The position numbers and the translations under genes were made by a program. Positions 11,623 through 21,765 of a stretch of DNA of 40,835 bases are shown piece by piece; position 1 is the stretch's first letter, and each line of letters begins with the position of its first letter. This DNA is from CAZUDO01 sp964618895 (GTDB lineage: Bacteria > Desulfobacterota > Binatia > DP-6), in contig CAZUDO010000128.1 in NCBI GenBank assembly GCA_964618895.1, positions 1 to 40,835 of the forward strand, in the 5' to 3' direction. The notes under the pieces were generated by a model. That model saw only the letters and a program-made list of their open reading frames with translations. It had not been told where the DNA came from and made no database searches.

Positions 11623-14178
11623 TCACCCCACCCCCCACCGCCGCTTCACCACTTCCACCCACAGCACACTCCCCAGCCCCACCACCCCACACCCCGCTAC
11701 CGCCCCGAGCGGCGGCGCCCCGAACCGGAACACCTCCCGTAGCCCCGGCACGTACAGCACCGCCGCCAGGGTCGTGAGCGCGCCCAGCACCACGATGGCC
11801 GCCGCCCGGTTGCCGCGCAGCGGCGCCCGCCACGCCGGGCGCGTCCAGGAACGGTTCGACAGGATGATGCCGAGGTTCCCCACCACCAGGGTGGCGAACG
11901 TGAGCGCGCGCGCCATCTCCGTGCTCGCGCCGCGCGCCGTCGCGAGGGCGAACACCCCCAAGACCACCGTCAAAAGCGTCACCCCCTGCAGGACGCCCAG
12001 CGCGAGCAGGCGCCCGCCGATCAACGGCGCGTCGGGACGGCGCGGCGGGCGTTGCATGATGCCGGGCTCTTCGGGCTCGGCCTCGAAGGCGATCGAGCAC
12101 GCCGGGTCGATGATCAACTCGAGAAACACGACGTGCAGCGGCAGCAGAATGAGCGGCCACTGCACCAGCACCGGGACCAGCGCGATGCCTGCGATGGCGA
12201 CGTGCACGGCCACCACGAAGGTCACCGCCTTGCGGACGTTGTCGCTGATGCGCCGGCCGAGGCGGATCGCCACCACGATCGAGCCGAACTCGTCGTCCAG
12301 CAGCACCAACGCCGCCGCCTCCCGCGCCACGTCCGTGCCGCGGCCACCCATGGCGATGCCGACGTGCGCGGCCTTGAGCGCCGGTGCGTCGTTGACGCCG
12401 TCGCCGGTCATGGCCACCACCTGACCGCTGCCGGCAAGCGCCTCCAACAGGCGGAGCTTCTGCTGCGGCACCATGCGCGCGAACACGTTCACGCGCCCGA
12501 CCTGCTCGCGCACGGCGGCGGGCGGCAGCGCCGCCAGCTCCGGCCCGGCCAGGACCGCGTCCGGCGTCCCGAGGCCGATCGCACGGGCGATGGCGCGCGC
12601 CGTCGTCGCGTGGTCGCCCGTGATCATGACCACCCGGATGGAGGCCGCACGACACTCGGCCACCGCGGCCGGCACGCCCGCGCGCACCGGATCGCGCAGG
12701 CCCACCAGGCCCAGGAACTCGAACCCGAAGTCATGCTGGTGGTCCGGCAGCTCGCCGCGCGCGAACACCGCGCGCGCGACGCCGAGGACGCGTTGGCCCT
12801 CGCCCGCCATCGCCTCGGCCGCGCCCGCGATCCCGGCCACGCGCGCGGCGTCCAGATGACACAAGTCGACGATCGCCTCCGGCGCCCCCTTGGCCGCCAC
12901 CACGTAGCGCGTCGCGTCGGGCGCGCTCCACACGTGCGACAGGGCGAGCAGCGCGGGCGACAGCGGATACTCGCGCTCGTGCGTCCAGGTGGTGTGCAGG
13001 TGCTCGGTGGCGCGCAGATGCTCGTCCGCCAGGCGCACGATCGCCACCTCCATCGGGTCGAACGGATCGCGCTGGCTCGCCAGCACGGCGAACTCGACCA
13101 GGGCGTGGAACGGCTCCGGCAGCGGCTCCGGCGACGCCGTCCACACCAGACCCTCGGCGCGCAGCTCGGCGACCGCCATCCGGTTCTCGGTGATGGTGCC
13201 GGTCTTGTCGGCGCACAGCACGGTGATGGCGCCGAGCGCCTCGATGGCGGGCATGCGCCGCGTGAGCACGTGCCGGCGCGCGATGCGCCACGCGCCGAGT
13301 GCCAGGAAGACGGTCAGGATGACCGGGAACTCCTCGGGCACCATCGAGATGGCGAAGGTGAGCCCGACCAGCACGGCCTCGAGCCAGCTGCCGCGCTGGA
13401 GCCCGTAGGCCACCGTCACCACCACGCACACGAAGAACGCGAGGCTCCCCACCACGCGAACGAGCCGATCCGTCTCGCGCTGCAGCGGGCTCGGCTCGGC
13501 CACCACGGTGGCGAGCGAACGGCCGATCGTCCCGACGGCGGTGTTGGCACCGGTGGCGCGTACCACCGCCACCCCCTGCCCGCGCACGACCAGCGTCCCC
13601 GAGAACACGAACGGCGTGCCGTCGCCGCCCGGCTCGCCGAGCGACGTGTCGGCCGGCCCGGGCGCTTTCCGCACGGGCACCGACTCGCCCGTGAGCAGGG
13701 ACTCGTCCACCTCCAGGTTCTGCGCCCACACCAGCACCCCGTCGGCGGGGAGGCGGTCGCCCTCCGCCACCACCACCAGGTCCTCGCGCACCACCTCGCG
13801 GCCGGGGATGCGCCGCTGCGCGCCGTCGCGAATCACCAGCGCGCGCGGGCTCGACAGGTCGCGGAGCGCGTCCAGCGCGCGTTCGGCCTTTCCCTCCTGC
13901 ACCACCTCGATCGCGATCATGATGCCGATCGAGGCCAGCAGCAGCGCCGCCTCGCGCGGCTCGCCGAGCAGCAGGTACACGATGCCGACGGCGAGCAGGA
14001 GCGCGATCATCGGCTCGGTGACGACATCGCGCAGCAGCGCGGCGCCACGGCGGCGCCCCGCGCGCGGCAACTCGTTCGGGCCCTCGGCGTGCAGGCGGGC
14101 GACAGCCTCGTCCTCGCCGAGGCCGCGCAGGCGCCGCGGGTCGACGCCAGGGGTGGGCCGGATGCGCTCGCTGGTCAC
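11623..14178 (-). CDS. P2-type cation-transporting P-type ATPase
   Basis: 851 residues from GTG 14176-14178. The N-terminal cation ATPase domain (residues 10-60) has the EDEAVARLHAEGPNELP motif; TGES of the actuator is at 163-166; the membrane ion-site helix reads ISMVPEEFPVILTV (PEEFP 281-285, where Ca pumps have PEGLP); the phosphorylated Asp of DKTGT is residue 324; TGDGVNDAPALKAAHVGIAM is the hinge; and six C-terminal helices follow. This is a full-length P2-type pump (Ca, Mg or Na/K-like). PEEFP does not settle the ion. Single gene; the gap to the P450 gene upstream is 27 bases, so co-transcription is possible. Confidence 0.9.
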   Translation of the reverse strand: MTSERIRPTPGVDPRRLRGLGEDEAVARLHAEGPNELPRAGRRRGAALLRDVVTEPMIALLLAVGIVYLLLGEPREAALLLASIGIMIAIEVVQEGKAERALDALRDLSSPRALVIRDGAQRRIPGREVVREDLVVVAEGDRLPADGVLVWAQNLEVDESLLTGESVPVRKAPGPADTSLGEPGGDGTPFVFSGTLVVRGQGVAVVRATGANTAVGTIGRSLATVVAEPSPLQRETDRLVRVVGSLAFFVCVVVTVAYGLQRGSWLEAVLVGLTFAISMVPEEFPVILTVFLALGAWRIARRHVLTRRMPAIEALGAITVLCADKTGTITENRMAVAELRAEGLVWTASPEPLPEPFHALVEFAVLASQRDPFDPMEVAIVRLADEHLRATEHLHTTWTHEREYPLSPALLALSHVWSAPDATRYVVAAKGAPEAIVDLCHLDAARVAGIAGAAEAMAGEGQRVLGVARAVFARGELPDHQHDFGFEFLGLVGLRDPVRAGVPAAVAECRAASIRVVMITGDHATTARAIARAIGLGTPDAVLAGPELAALPPAAVREQVGRVNVFARMVPQQKLRLLEALAGSGQVVAMTGDGVNDAPALKAAHVGIAMGGRGTDVAREAAALVLLDDEFGSIVVAIRLGRRISDNVRKAVTFVVAVHVAIAGIALVPVLVQWPLILLPLHVVFLELIIDPACSIAFEAEPEEPGIMQRPPRRPDAPLIGGRLLALGVLQGVTLLTVVLGVFALATARGASTEMARALTFATLVVGNLGIILSNRSWTRPAWRAPLRGNRAAAIVVLGALTTLAAVLYVPGLREVFRFGAPPLGAVAGCGVVGLGSVLWVEVVKRRWGVG

Positions 14179-14205
14179 AATCGGTTCCGCACACCGGCGT
14201 GACGC

Positions 14206-15390
14206 CTACCCGCCCACCGTCATCGGCACCGACAGCCAGCCCCGATTGACGCCGCTCCGGATGCGCCGGGCTCGCGGCAGGTCGAGCCGTGCGGCGGGGA
14301 GCCGCGTCGTCAGCTCCTCGAACGCCACGCGCCCCATGAGCCGGGCGAGCGCCGCCCCGATGCAGTAGTGCGCCCCGTAGCCGAACGCCAGATGGCGGTC
14401 GCCCGGGCGGCCGGGCAGGAGCCGGTCGGGATCCTGAAACTCGCGCTGGTCGCGATTGGCGGCACCGAACATGAGCAGCACCTTGTCGCCGGCGGGGATG
14501 GTCGCCCCGTGTAGCGTGACCGGGTGCGTGGTGGTGCGACAGAGGCCCTGCACGGGCGTCTCCAGGCGCAGGAACTCCTCGATGGCAGCCGGTATGCCTG
14601 CCGGCGCGGCCGCCAGCGCCTGCCGCACGTCGGGCTGCGCCTCCAGGAGCACCATGCCGCTCGCCACCAGGTTGGTGGTGGTCTCGATGCCGCCGACGAT
14701 CAGGTTGAAGCAGAAGCCGAGCACCTGCTCGTCGGTAAGGCGCACGCCGTCGACCTCGGCGGCGACCAGGGCGCTCAGCAGGTCGTCGCCGGGCTGGGCG
14801 CGCCGGTGCGCGATCTGGCCGCGGAAGTACACGTACAGGGCGCGCGTGGCGCGGTGGTGCTCTTCGTAGAACGCGGCGCCGCTGGTCCCGGTCACGACCG
14901 CCGTCGCCCAGTGGTGGAACTGCACGCGCTCGGCCGGCGGCACGCCGAGGAAGCGACCGATGATGGCGGACGGCAGCGGCACGGCGAGGTCGGTCACCAG
15001 GTCGCCGCCGCCCGCCGCGCGCAAGGCCGCGATGCCCTCGGTCACGACCTGCCGGACCTCCGGCTCGAGCGCGGCCACCCGGCGCGGGGTGAGGCCGCGG
15101 TTCACCAGCTTGCGCAGCGCCGTATGGTCCGGCGGGTCGCTGGTGACCAGCATCGGCAGCACACCCGCCTGCTCGGCCGCGGTCGCATCCCAGGTGAGCC
15201 CCTGCGCCGAGGAGAAGGTCGCGTGGTCGACGAGCGCCGCGTACACGTCGGCAAACCGGCTGAGGGCCCAGAAGCGCAGGCGCTCCTGGCGGTAGACCGG
15301 GAACTCGTCGCGCAGGCGGCGGTACGCCGGATAGGGATCGTGCTGGGTGCGCTCGTCCTCGGGATCGTAGACGAAGGCCAGCGGACTCAT
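14206..15390 (-). CDS. Cytochrome P450
   Basis: 394 residues from ATG 15388-15390 (MSPLAFVYDPEDERTQHDPY). The I-helix oxygen-binding motif is GGIETTT; the K-helix ExxR is EEFLR; and the heme loop is FGYGAHYCIGAALAR with the axial Cys. It is a soluble bacterial class I P450 of the CYP107/CYP102-like catalogue; the substrate cannot be deduced. It overlaps the upstream SEC-C gene by 4 bases (ATGA). No ferredoxin or reductase gene is nearby. Confidence 0.95.
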   Translation of the reverse strand: MSPLAFVYDPEDERTQHDPYPAYRRLRDEFPVYRQERLRFWALSRFADVYAALVDHATFSSAQGLTWDATAAEQAGVLPMLVTSDPPDHTALRKLVNRGLTPRRVAALEPEVRQVVTEGIAALRAAGGGDLVTDLAVPLPSAIIGRFLGVPPAERVQFHHWATAVVTGTSGAAFYEEHHRATRALYVYFRGQIAHRRAQPGDDLLSALVAAEVDGVRLTDEQVLGFCFNLIVGGIETTTNLVASGMVLLEAQPDVRQALAAAPAGIPAAIEEFLRLETPVQGLCRTTTHPVTLHGATIPAGDKVLLMFGAANRDQREFQDPDRLLPGRPGDRHLAFGYGAHYCIGAALARLMGRVAFEELTTRLPAARLDLPRARRIRSGVNRGWLSVPMTVGG

Positions 15391-17582
15391 GGCTCGTCCC
15401 CGATCCCCAGACGCTCGCGCAGGATGCCGACGTCGAAGCGCTCCGCCGCCGGCAACGTGCTCTCCCCGTGTTCGATTTCCTTCAGCAGCACGGCGAGCGC
15501 ACGCCGGTGTCCCGGGCTGCGCGCCGCCTCGCGCGGGGTGGCGCCGCGCAGGGCGGGGATCGGCTCGTCGAGCCAGTCCGTGTAGTGCTGCTCCTTCCAT
15601 GCCCGCAGGGCGCGCCCGGCGTCCTCGCCGATCGGGAGCCGCGGCGGCACCGCCGCGGGTGGCCGGAGGCGAAGCTCCGCCACCGGGTCGGTGTGCGAGC
15701 GGACCCGATGCGTCACCAGGCCGGCGCACGCCGCTTCCACGGTGATACGGAGCGCGTCGGCGCGCGGCAGTGAATTGGTCTCGATCTGCAACCTGGCCCC
15801 CGAGACGGTGATCGTCCCGACGATGGTGTTCTCCCAGCTCCGATGCATCGGGTTTCCGGGCCTGGTGATCGTGAACCGCGTCACCCCGCCCTCCGCCTCG
15901 TCGGCTTCCGCACCGTCCAGCGCGGCGATCCGACGTTCGACCTCATCGACCCCGCCCTCCGCGATGTCGAACCGATCGGTGGTCAATAGCAACGGGTCAC
16001 CGTCGGTGTTGGTCAGACGCGGCGGCGGGCGGTCGGTGGCCTGGTCGACGCGCGCCTGCCAGCGGCCCAGGAGAGCTTCGCTCGCTCCCGGCTCGCGCAG
16101 GCGGGCCACCGGCACGACGCCCGACCCGAGCCGCAGCGCCCGACGCACCGCCGTGACCACCGCCGCCGCATCGCGCGGCCCGAGCGCGCTCGGATGCGCG
16201 CCGCAGAAGACCGCCTCGCTCTCGGCCTCCACCACCCGCGCCAGCATCGCGCTGCGCGCCGTCACGGCCTGTGAACCCCGATGCTCGCGCACCGTGTGCA
16301 GCGCACCGGTCAGCAGGTCGCGGACGACGACGCTGGTACCGGGATCGACGCTCTGCACCTCCCAGATCGACAGCCACGCCTGCCGCTGGGCGGCGATCCA
16401 TGCCCGTTCCGACGCCGCCAGGTACGAGCCGCGCTCGGCGAGATAGCGCTCCGCGGCCGTGCGCTCACCGAGACGATACTCGTACACCGCCCAGGGGACG
16501 AGCAGCTGCAGGTGCACGGGGTCCAGGTCGACGGACGCCGGATAGGTCGCCCGCACGCCGTCGAGCCACGGCATCCCCAGCCGGCGGCTGGCCCACTGGA
16601 AGATGCCGGAGGTGAGGCGCTCGTCGAGCAGGTGCAAAGACGACCCGTCGGCCCCATGGTGCGCCACCTCGTCGAGCGGCAGATGGCACTTCTTGTACTT
16701 CTTCCCGCTCCCGCAAGGACACGGGGCGTTGCGCGCCGCGCGCAGGGTGGGCGGCGGCGGGCGCTCCGACGCCGCCGTTCTCGAGGCGTCGATCCGGGCC
16801 GAGACGGAGCACGCGCCCACCGCCGCGACCCCCGTCGCCGTGGCCCCGTCGTCCGTCAACTCGACGACCGCGCGCAGGGCGGCAGCGAGTGCGACCACTT
16901 CGGCCTCGGTCACGGGCACCGCCTTGCCCTTGCGGACGTGCGCCGGGACGGGGAGCGACGACAGCCCGAAGGCCTCCCGCAGCGCCTCAACCGCGAACGC
17001 GGGCTTCTCATCGAGGGTGACCGCAAACGATTCGACCCCGGCGGCGTCCGCCATCCGGCCCTGCTCGACGAGCGCCGTCAGCCGGGCGACGGCACCCCGG
17101 CCGGGGTAGAGCGCCAGGCCGAACGTCTCGCCGCCGTGCCCGAGCACCGAGCATTCGAAGTGGCCTGCAAGCGCCCCGGAGAGGGTCACGTCGAGCGGCG
17201 TGTCGCCGTCGCGGTGTCTCCAGGGCGCTGCCTCGACGTAGGTGGCCGTGGCGTCGGCGAGCTCCAGAAATATCCCCGGGTCGTGGATATTGCTTGCCAG
17301 CGGACCGAGCGCGAGGCCAATCGCCATGCTCGCCCGGACGGATACCGCCGCGTCTGGCGCAGGACCCGGCGTGAACCCGAAGGCGCGCCCAGCATCGGCC
17401 AGGCGCGGCTCGCAGACGCGCGCCACACCCGCCGGCACCTGCGCCGCCAGCGCCCGCAACGCCTTCGCGTCGTCCTGCTCGAACACCGGCGGACACAGGC
17501 CGCGCTCGACGTCGAGTCCGAGATACACGTGCGCCCACTCGGTCTTCGTCTCCAGGGGACCGAGCCGGAAGACGTAGAACAT
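15387..17582 (-). CDS. Large protein with a central SEC-C zinc motif
   Basis: 731 residues, ATG at 17580-17582. The only recognisable domain is RNAPCPCGSGKKYKKCHL near residues 285-302, the SEC-C motif (C-P-C-x8-C-H) that binds zinc in SecA and many stand-alone proteins. The N-terminal 280 residues and the 400 residues after the motif have no recognised fold, no signal peptide and no membrane segments. I recall this kind of protein annotated as SEC-C domain-containing hypothetical. It is translationally coupled to the P450 gene. Confidence 0.75.
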   Translation of the reverse strand: MFYVFRLGPLETKTEWAHVYLGLDVERGLCPPVFEQDDAKALRALAAQVPAGVARVCEPRLADAGRAFGFTPGPAPDAAVSVRASMAIGLALGPLASNIHDPGIFLELADATATYVEAAPWRHRDGDTPLDVTLSGALAGHFECSVLGHGGETFGLALYPGRGAVARLTALVEQGRMADAAGVESFAVTLDEKPAFAVEALREAFGLSSLPVPAHVRKGKAVPVTEAEVVALAAALRAVVELTDDGATATGVAAVGACSVSARIDASRTAASERPPPPTLRAARNAPCPCGSGKKYKKCHLPLDEVAHHGADGSSLHLLDERLTSGIFQWASRRLGMPWLDGVRATYPASVDLDPVHLQLLVPWAVYEYRLGERTAAERYLAERGSYLAASERAWIAAQRQAWLSIWEVQSVDPGTSVVVRDLLTGALHTVREHRGSQAVTARSAMLARVVEAESEAVFCGAHPSALGPRDAAAVVTAVRRALRLGSGVVPVARLREPGASEALLGRWQARVDQATDRPPPRLTNTDGDPLLLTTDRFDIAEGGVDEVERRIAALDGAEADEAEGGVTRFTITRPGNPMHRSWENTIVGTITVSGARLQIETNSLPRADALRITVEAACAGLVTHRVRSHTDPVAELRLRPPAAVPPRLPIGEDAGRALRAWKEQHYTDWLDEPIPALRGATPREAARSPGHRRALAVLLKEIEHGESTLPAAERFDVGILRERLGIGDEP

Positions 17583-17683
17583 CGCCGCCGTCTATACCAA
17601 AGCACCGTTCCCGGGCGAGGGGCGTCCTCGGCTTGAACAGACCGGGCGACAGTGTGAGGATAGCGACCTCCCTGCGCGTGCAC

Positions 17684-19201
17684 ATGCCGTCTCGCTTCCG
17701 CCTCATCTCGGGCCTGCTCGTCCTGCTGGTCGCCACCACCCGTGTGTTCGCCGCCAGCGCGACCTTCGACCTCGACGACGTGGCCGAGCGTGCCCGCCGC
17801 CTCGCCGCCGCCCCGTTCAGCGAGCCCAAGGGCGAGGTGCCCGACTGGCTCCTCGAGGCCACCTACGACCAGTGGCGCGACATCCGCTTCCGCCCCGAGA
17901 GCGCCCTCTGGCGCGAGCGGAAACTGCCCTTCCAGGTGCAGTTCTTCCATCCCGGCCTGTTCTACAACCGGGTGGTCCGCATCCACGTGATCGACGGTAC
18001 GCAGGCGACGCGCGCCGAGTTCGCGCCCGGCCAGTTCGATTACGGCAAGACCGAGTTCGCCAGCCGGGTGCCGCAGAAGCTCGGCTACGCCGGCTTCCGC
18101 GTGCATCATCCCCTGAAGACGCCGGCGTACTTCGACGAGCTGATCGTGTTTCTCGGTGCGTCGTATTTCCGCGCCCTCGGACGGAACGAGGCCTTCGGCC
18201 TGTCGGCCCGCGGGCTCGCGGTCGATACCGCCGAGTCGCGCGGCGAGGAGTTCCCGTACTTCCGGGAGTTCTGGCTGGTGACGCCCACGCCGAAGGCCAC
18301 CGAGCTCACCCTCTACGCCCTCCTCGACAGCCCGCGCGTCACGGGCGCCTACCGCTTCGTCGTCAAGCCGGGCGAAGCGACGGTGGTCCAGGTCGAGACG
18401 CGGCTCTTCCTGCGCGATCGCATCCAGAAGCTCGGCATCGCCCCGCTCACCAGCATGTTCTTCCACGGCGAGAACACCGGGCGCTGGTTCGACGACTTCC
18501 GGCCCGAGGTGCACGATTCCGACGGCCTCCTCCTGCACTACGCCAACGGCGAGTGGCTGTGGCGCCCGCTCGACAACCCGCGCGCGCTCGACGTGAGCGA
18601 CCTGCACATGCAGAATCCCAAGGGCTTCGGGCTCATCCAGCGTGACCGCGACTTCGACCACTACCAGGACCTGGAGACGCGCGCCGAGCACCGGCCGAGC
18701 GTGTGGATCGAACCACGCGGCGACTGGGGCGACGGGCACGTCGAGCTGGTCGAGATCCCCACCACCAACGACAGCAACGACAACGTGGTCGCCTACTGGG
18801 TGCCGGCCAAGGCCCCGGTGCCGGGCGAGCCGGCCACGTTCGCGTATACCATGTGGTGGTACGGCAACGACGCCGACCGGCCGCCCGGCGGACGTGTGCT
18901 GGCGACGCGACGCGACCGGGGCACGGCCGAGGGCGGCCACCGCTTCGTGATCGACTTCGCGGGCAAGCAGCTCACCGCCCTGCCCCCCGAGCAGGTGCTG
19001 CGCGGCGTGGTGACGGCGGTGGGCGGCGACGAGGTGGCCGACCTGCTCGATCAGCAGGTGGTGAAGAACGTCGCCACCGGAAGCTGGCGCTTCACGTTCC
19101 AGGTGCGGCCGAAGACGAAGGCCCCGATCGAGCTGCGCGCCTTTCTCGACAAGGCCGACCAGACCCTCACCGAGACGTGGTCGTACGTGATGCTGCCGTG
19201 A
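17684..19201 (+). CDS. opgG: OpgG (MdoG), periplasmic glucan biosynthesis protein
   Basis: 505 residues from ATG 17684, with a signal peptide FRLISGLLVLLVATTRVFA. The mature part begins FDLDDVAERARRLAAAPF, and the conserved FHPGLFYNRVVRIHVIDG, TSMFFHGENTGRWFDDFRPE and HYANGEWLWRPLDNPRALDV segments are typical of OpgG/OpgD. OpgG works on the beta-1,2-glucan backbone of osmoregulated periplasmic glucans; recent work on the OpgD/OpgG family reports beta-1,2-glucanase activity. An in-frame TTG at 17633 would give a longer form without a better signal. It is the first gene of the glucan operon and overlaps opgH by 4 bases. Confidence 0.95.
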   Translation: MPSRFRLISGLLVLLVATTRVFAASATFDLDDVAERARRLAAAPFSEPKGEVPDWLLEATYDQWRDIRFRPESALWRERKLPFQVQFFHPGLFYNRVVRIHVIDGTQATRAEFAPGQFDYGKTEFASRVPQKLGYAGFRVHHPLKTPAYFDELIVFLGASYFRALGRNEAFGLSARGLAVDTAESRGEEFPYFREFWLVTPTPKATELTLYALLDSPRVTGAYRFVVKPGEATVVQVETRLFLRDRIQKLGIAPLTSMFFHGENTGRWFDDFRPEVHDSDGLLLHYANGEWLWRPLDNPRALDVSDLHMQNPKGFGLIQRDRDFDHYQDLETRAEHRPSVWIEPRGDWGDGHVELVEIPTTNDSNDNVVAYWVPAKAPVPGEPATFAYTMWWYGNDADRPPGGRVLATRRDRGTAEGGHRFVIDFAGKQLTALPPEQVLRGVVTAVGGDEVADLLDQQVVKNVATGSWRFTFQVRPKTKAPIELRAFLDKADQTLTETWSYVMLP

Positions 19202-21765
19202 GGGACGACGCCGCCGGCACCGCGGCCCCGCTCGCGGTGACGCCCGAGCGTCTCCTGCAGGACTGGAAACAGGCGCACCGGCGCGCCGTCGCCTACCTGG
19301 AGGCGCTCGACTGGCCCGCCAACGAGCGCGCACCGCTCGCCACCGACGCCGTCGCGCGTGCCGCCGCCGCCCCGTGGGAGGCGGGCAGCGACGCGGTGGC
19401 CGAGACCCTCGACGCCCTGCGCACGCTGCTCGCCACCTGGGCACCGGATCTGCCACCTGCCGCCCCCAGCACCGCCGCCGTTTCCGACGACGCGTTCCGG
19501 ACCTGGCGTCTCGCCCGCGCCGGCATGCCGGCCGCCGCGCCGCGCCTGGGCGCGATGCCGACCCTCCTGCGCGGCACCATGGTGTCCGCCCGGCCCACCC
19601 GGGGAACCAGACGCGCCCCCCGGCCCGAGCCGCATCGCCCCCTGCTCTACGGCCGCGCCCTCCGCCATCTGCGCCGCCAGCTCGCCTGGCCGCGCGTGGC
19701 GCATCGGCGCCGGGCGCTGCTCATGCTGCTCGTGCTGGTGCCGACCATCGTCGCCAGCGCCTTCATGGTGAACGTGCTGCCGCACGAGGGCCGCACGGGG
19801 TTGGAAGTCGCCATCGTGATCTTCTTCGGGGCGCTCTTCGGCTGGATCTCGATCGGCTTCTGGACGGCGCTGATCGGCTTCCTGCTGCTGGCGCGCGGCC
19901 GCGACCGCTTCGCCATCACACACCTCGGCACCGACGCCCCGGCGCCGCCGCCCGATCCGGCCGCGCGCACCGCCATCGTGATGCCGATCTGCGAGGAGCC
20001 GGTCGAGCGCGTGTTCGCCGGACTACGTGCCACCGAGCGCTCGCTCGCCGCGACCGGCGCCGGCGACCGCTTCGACTTCTTCGTGCTGAGCGACTCGCAT
20101 GACCCCGACACCACCGTGCGCGAGGAAGAGGCCTGGGCCGCCTGGTGTCGCGAGACGCACGGCTTCGGCCGCATCTTCTACCGCCGCCGCGCCGTCCGCC
20201 TGTCGCGCAAGAGCGGCAACGTCGCCGACTTCTGCCGGCGCTGGGGCCGGCGCTACCGCTACATGATCGTGCTCGACGCCGACAGCGTGATGCGCGGCGA
20301 GACGCTGGTGCGGCTGGCCGACCTGATGGAGCGCCACCCCGAGGCCGGCATGATCCAGACCGCGCCCTCGGCCGTCCGCCGGCGCTCGCTCCTGGCGCGC
20401 GCGCAGCAGTTCGCCAGCCGCGTCTACGGGCCGATGTTCGCCGCCGGGCTGCACTACTGGCAGCTCGGCGACGGCCAGTACTGGGGCCACAACACCATCA
20501 TCCGCGTGCAGCCCTTCATGGATCACTGCGCGCTGCCCACCCTGTCCGGGCGGGAGCCGCTCGGGGGCGAGATCCTGAGCCACGACTTCGTCGAGGCGGC
20601 GCTCATGGGTCGCGCCGGCTGGACGCTCTGGCTCGCCTACGACCTGCCGGGGAGCTACGAGGAGATCCCCTCCACCCTGCTCGAAGAGATGAAGCGCGAC
20701 CGGCGCTGGTGCCAGGGCAACCTGCAGCACCTGCGCCTGCTGTTCACCGAGGGGCTGTTCGGCGCCCATCGCGCGCTCTTCCTGAACGGGGCGCTGTCGT
20801 ACGTGTCGGCGCTCCTCTGGAACGCGTTCCTCGTGTTGAGCACGGTGGAGGCGATCGAGAACACGCTCCGTCCGCCCAACTATTTTCCGCACGGACCGAG
20901 CCTCTTTCCCGAATGGCCCGTGTGGCGCCCGGACTGGGCCCTGGCGCTGCTGGCGGTGATCGGCATGCTGCTCTTCCTGCCGAAGGGGCTGAGCATCCTC
21001 CTGATCCTCATCCGCGAGCGCAGCGCGCGCGCCTACGGCGGTGTCGTGCGGCTCACGGTGAGCGTCCTCCTCGAGATCCTGCTCTCGAGCCTCCTCGCGC
21101 CCATCCGCATGGTGTTCCACAGTCGCTTCGTCATGACGAACCTGCTCGGCCGCACCGTGCGCTGGCGCTCGCAGGCGCGGGAGGACGCCGAGACCGGCTG
21201 GGGAGAAGCGGTGCGCCACCACGCCCTCGACACGCTGGTGGCGAGCGTCTGGGGCGTCACGCTCTACTGGCTGAATCCGAGCTACTTCTGGTGGGTGACG
21301 CCCATCATCGGCGCGCTCATCCTGTCGGTCGCGGTCTCCACCCTGTCGAGCCGGACGCGCCTCGGCGACCGCGCCCGGCGCGCGCGCCTGTTCCTCATCC
21401 CGGAGGAGAGCGATCCGCCCGCCGAGCTGCGCGCGCTGGAGGAGCTGCTCGACGCCGCCCGCGCCCGGACCGCTGCCACGCCTGCGTCGGAGCGTGACGG
21501 CCTGGTCCGCGCCGCCGTGGATCCGACCGCCAACGCGCTCCGCCGCGCGCTCCTCGGCGGCCGCCGCCGGCTGCGCGCCGGCATCCGCACCGCGCGCCAA
21601 GCGCTGCTGGCGCGCGCTCTCGCCAACGGGCCGGCGAGCCTCGACGTCCGCGAGCGGCGCGTCCTTCTCCGCGACCCGGACGTGGTCGACGAGCTCCACC
21701 GCCGCGTGTGGGCGCTCACCGAGCCCGAGCGCGCGGAACGCTGGGGGCGCCCGGGCGCCGCGTGA
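19198..21765 (+). CDS. opgH: OpgH (MdoH), membrane glucosyltransferase
   Basis: 855 residues from GTG 19198 (GTGA overlap with opgG). The N-terminal 150 residues are cytosolic, then two membrane segments (about 175-235: LLMLLVLVPTIVASAFMVNV; VAIVIFFGALFGWISIGFWT). The GT2 domain has MPICEEPVERVF, FFVLSDS, the LDADS metal-binding motif (D360, D362) and the RRWCQGN product-binding motif (502-508). More membrane helices follow. OpgH polymerises UDP-glucose into a beta-1,2-glucan backbone and passes it to the periplasm. The C-terminal 250 residues are Arg/Ala-rich, as in other OpgH proteins. Confidence 0.95.
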   Translation: MRDDAAGTAAPLAVTPERLLQDWKQAHRRAVAYLEALDWPANERAPLATDAVARAAAAPWEAGSDAVAETLDALRTLLATWAPDLPPAAPSTAAVSDDAFRTWRLARAGMPAAAPRLGAMPTLLRGTMVSARPTRGTRRAPRPEPHRPLLYGRALRHLRRQLAWPRVAHRRRALLMLLVLVPTIVASAFMVNVLPHEGRTGLEVAIVIFFGALFGWISIGFWTALIGFLLLARGRDRFAITHLGTDAPAPPPDPAARTAIVMPICEEPVERVFAGLRATERSLAATGAGDRFDFFVLSDSHDPDTTVREEEAWAAWCRETHGFGRIFYRRRAVRLSRKSGNVADFCRRWGRRYRYMIVLDADSVMRGETLVRLADLMERHPEAGMIQTAPSAVRRRSLLARAQQFASRVYGPMFAAGLHYWQLGDGQYWGHNTIIRVQPFMDHCALPTLSGREPLGGEILSHDFVEAALMGRAGWTLWLAYDLPGSYEEIPSTLLEEMKRDRRWCQGNLQHLRLLFTEGLFGAHRALFLNGALSYVSALLWNAFLVLSTVEAIENTLRPPNYFPHGPSLFPEWPVWRPDWALALLAVIGMLLFLPKGLSILLILIRERSARAYGGVVRLTVSVLLEILLSSLLAPIRMVFHSRFVMTNLLGRTVRWRSQAREDAETGWGEAVRHHALDTLVASVWGVTLYWLNPSYFWWVTPIIGALILSVAVSTLSSRTRLGDRARRARLFLIPEESDPPAELRALEELLDAARARTAATPASERDGLVRAAVDPTANALRRALLGGRRRLRAGIRTARQALLARALANGPASLDVRERRVLLRDPDVVDELHRRVWALTEPERAERWGRPGAA

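Noticed and set aside
12052..14202. 716-codon plus frame opposite the P-type ATPase
   Set aside because: Extreme Arg/His/Asp composition caused by antisense reading of a GC-rich gene; the minus frame has all P-type ATPase motifs.
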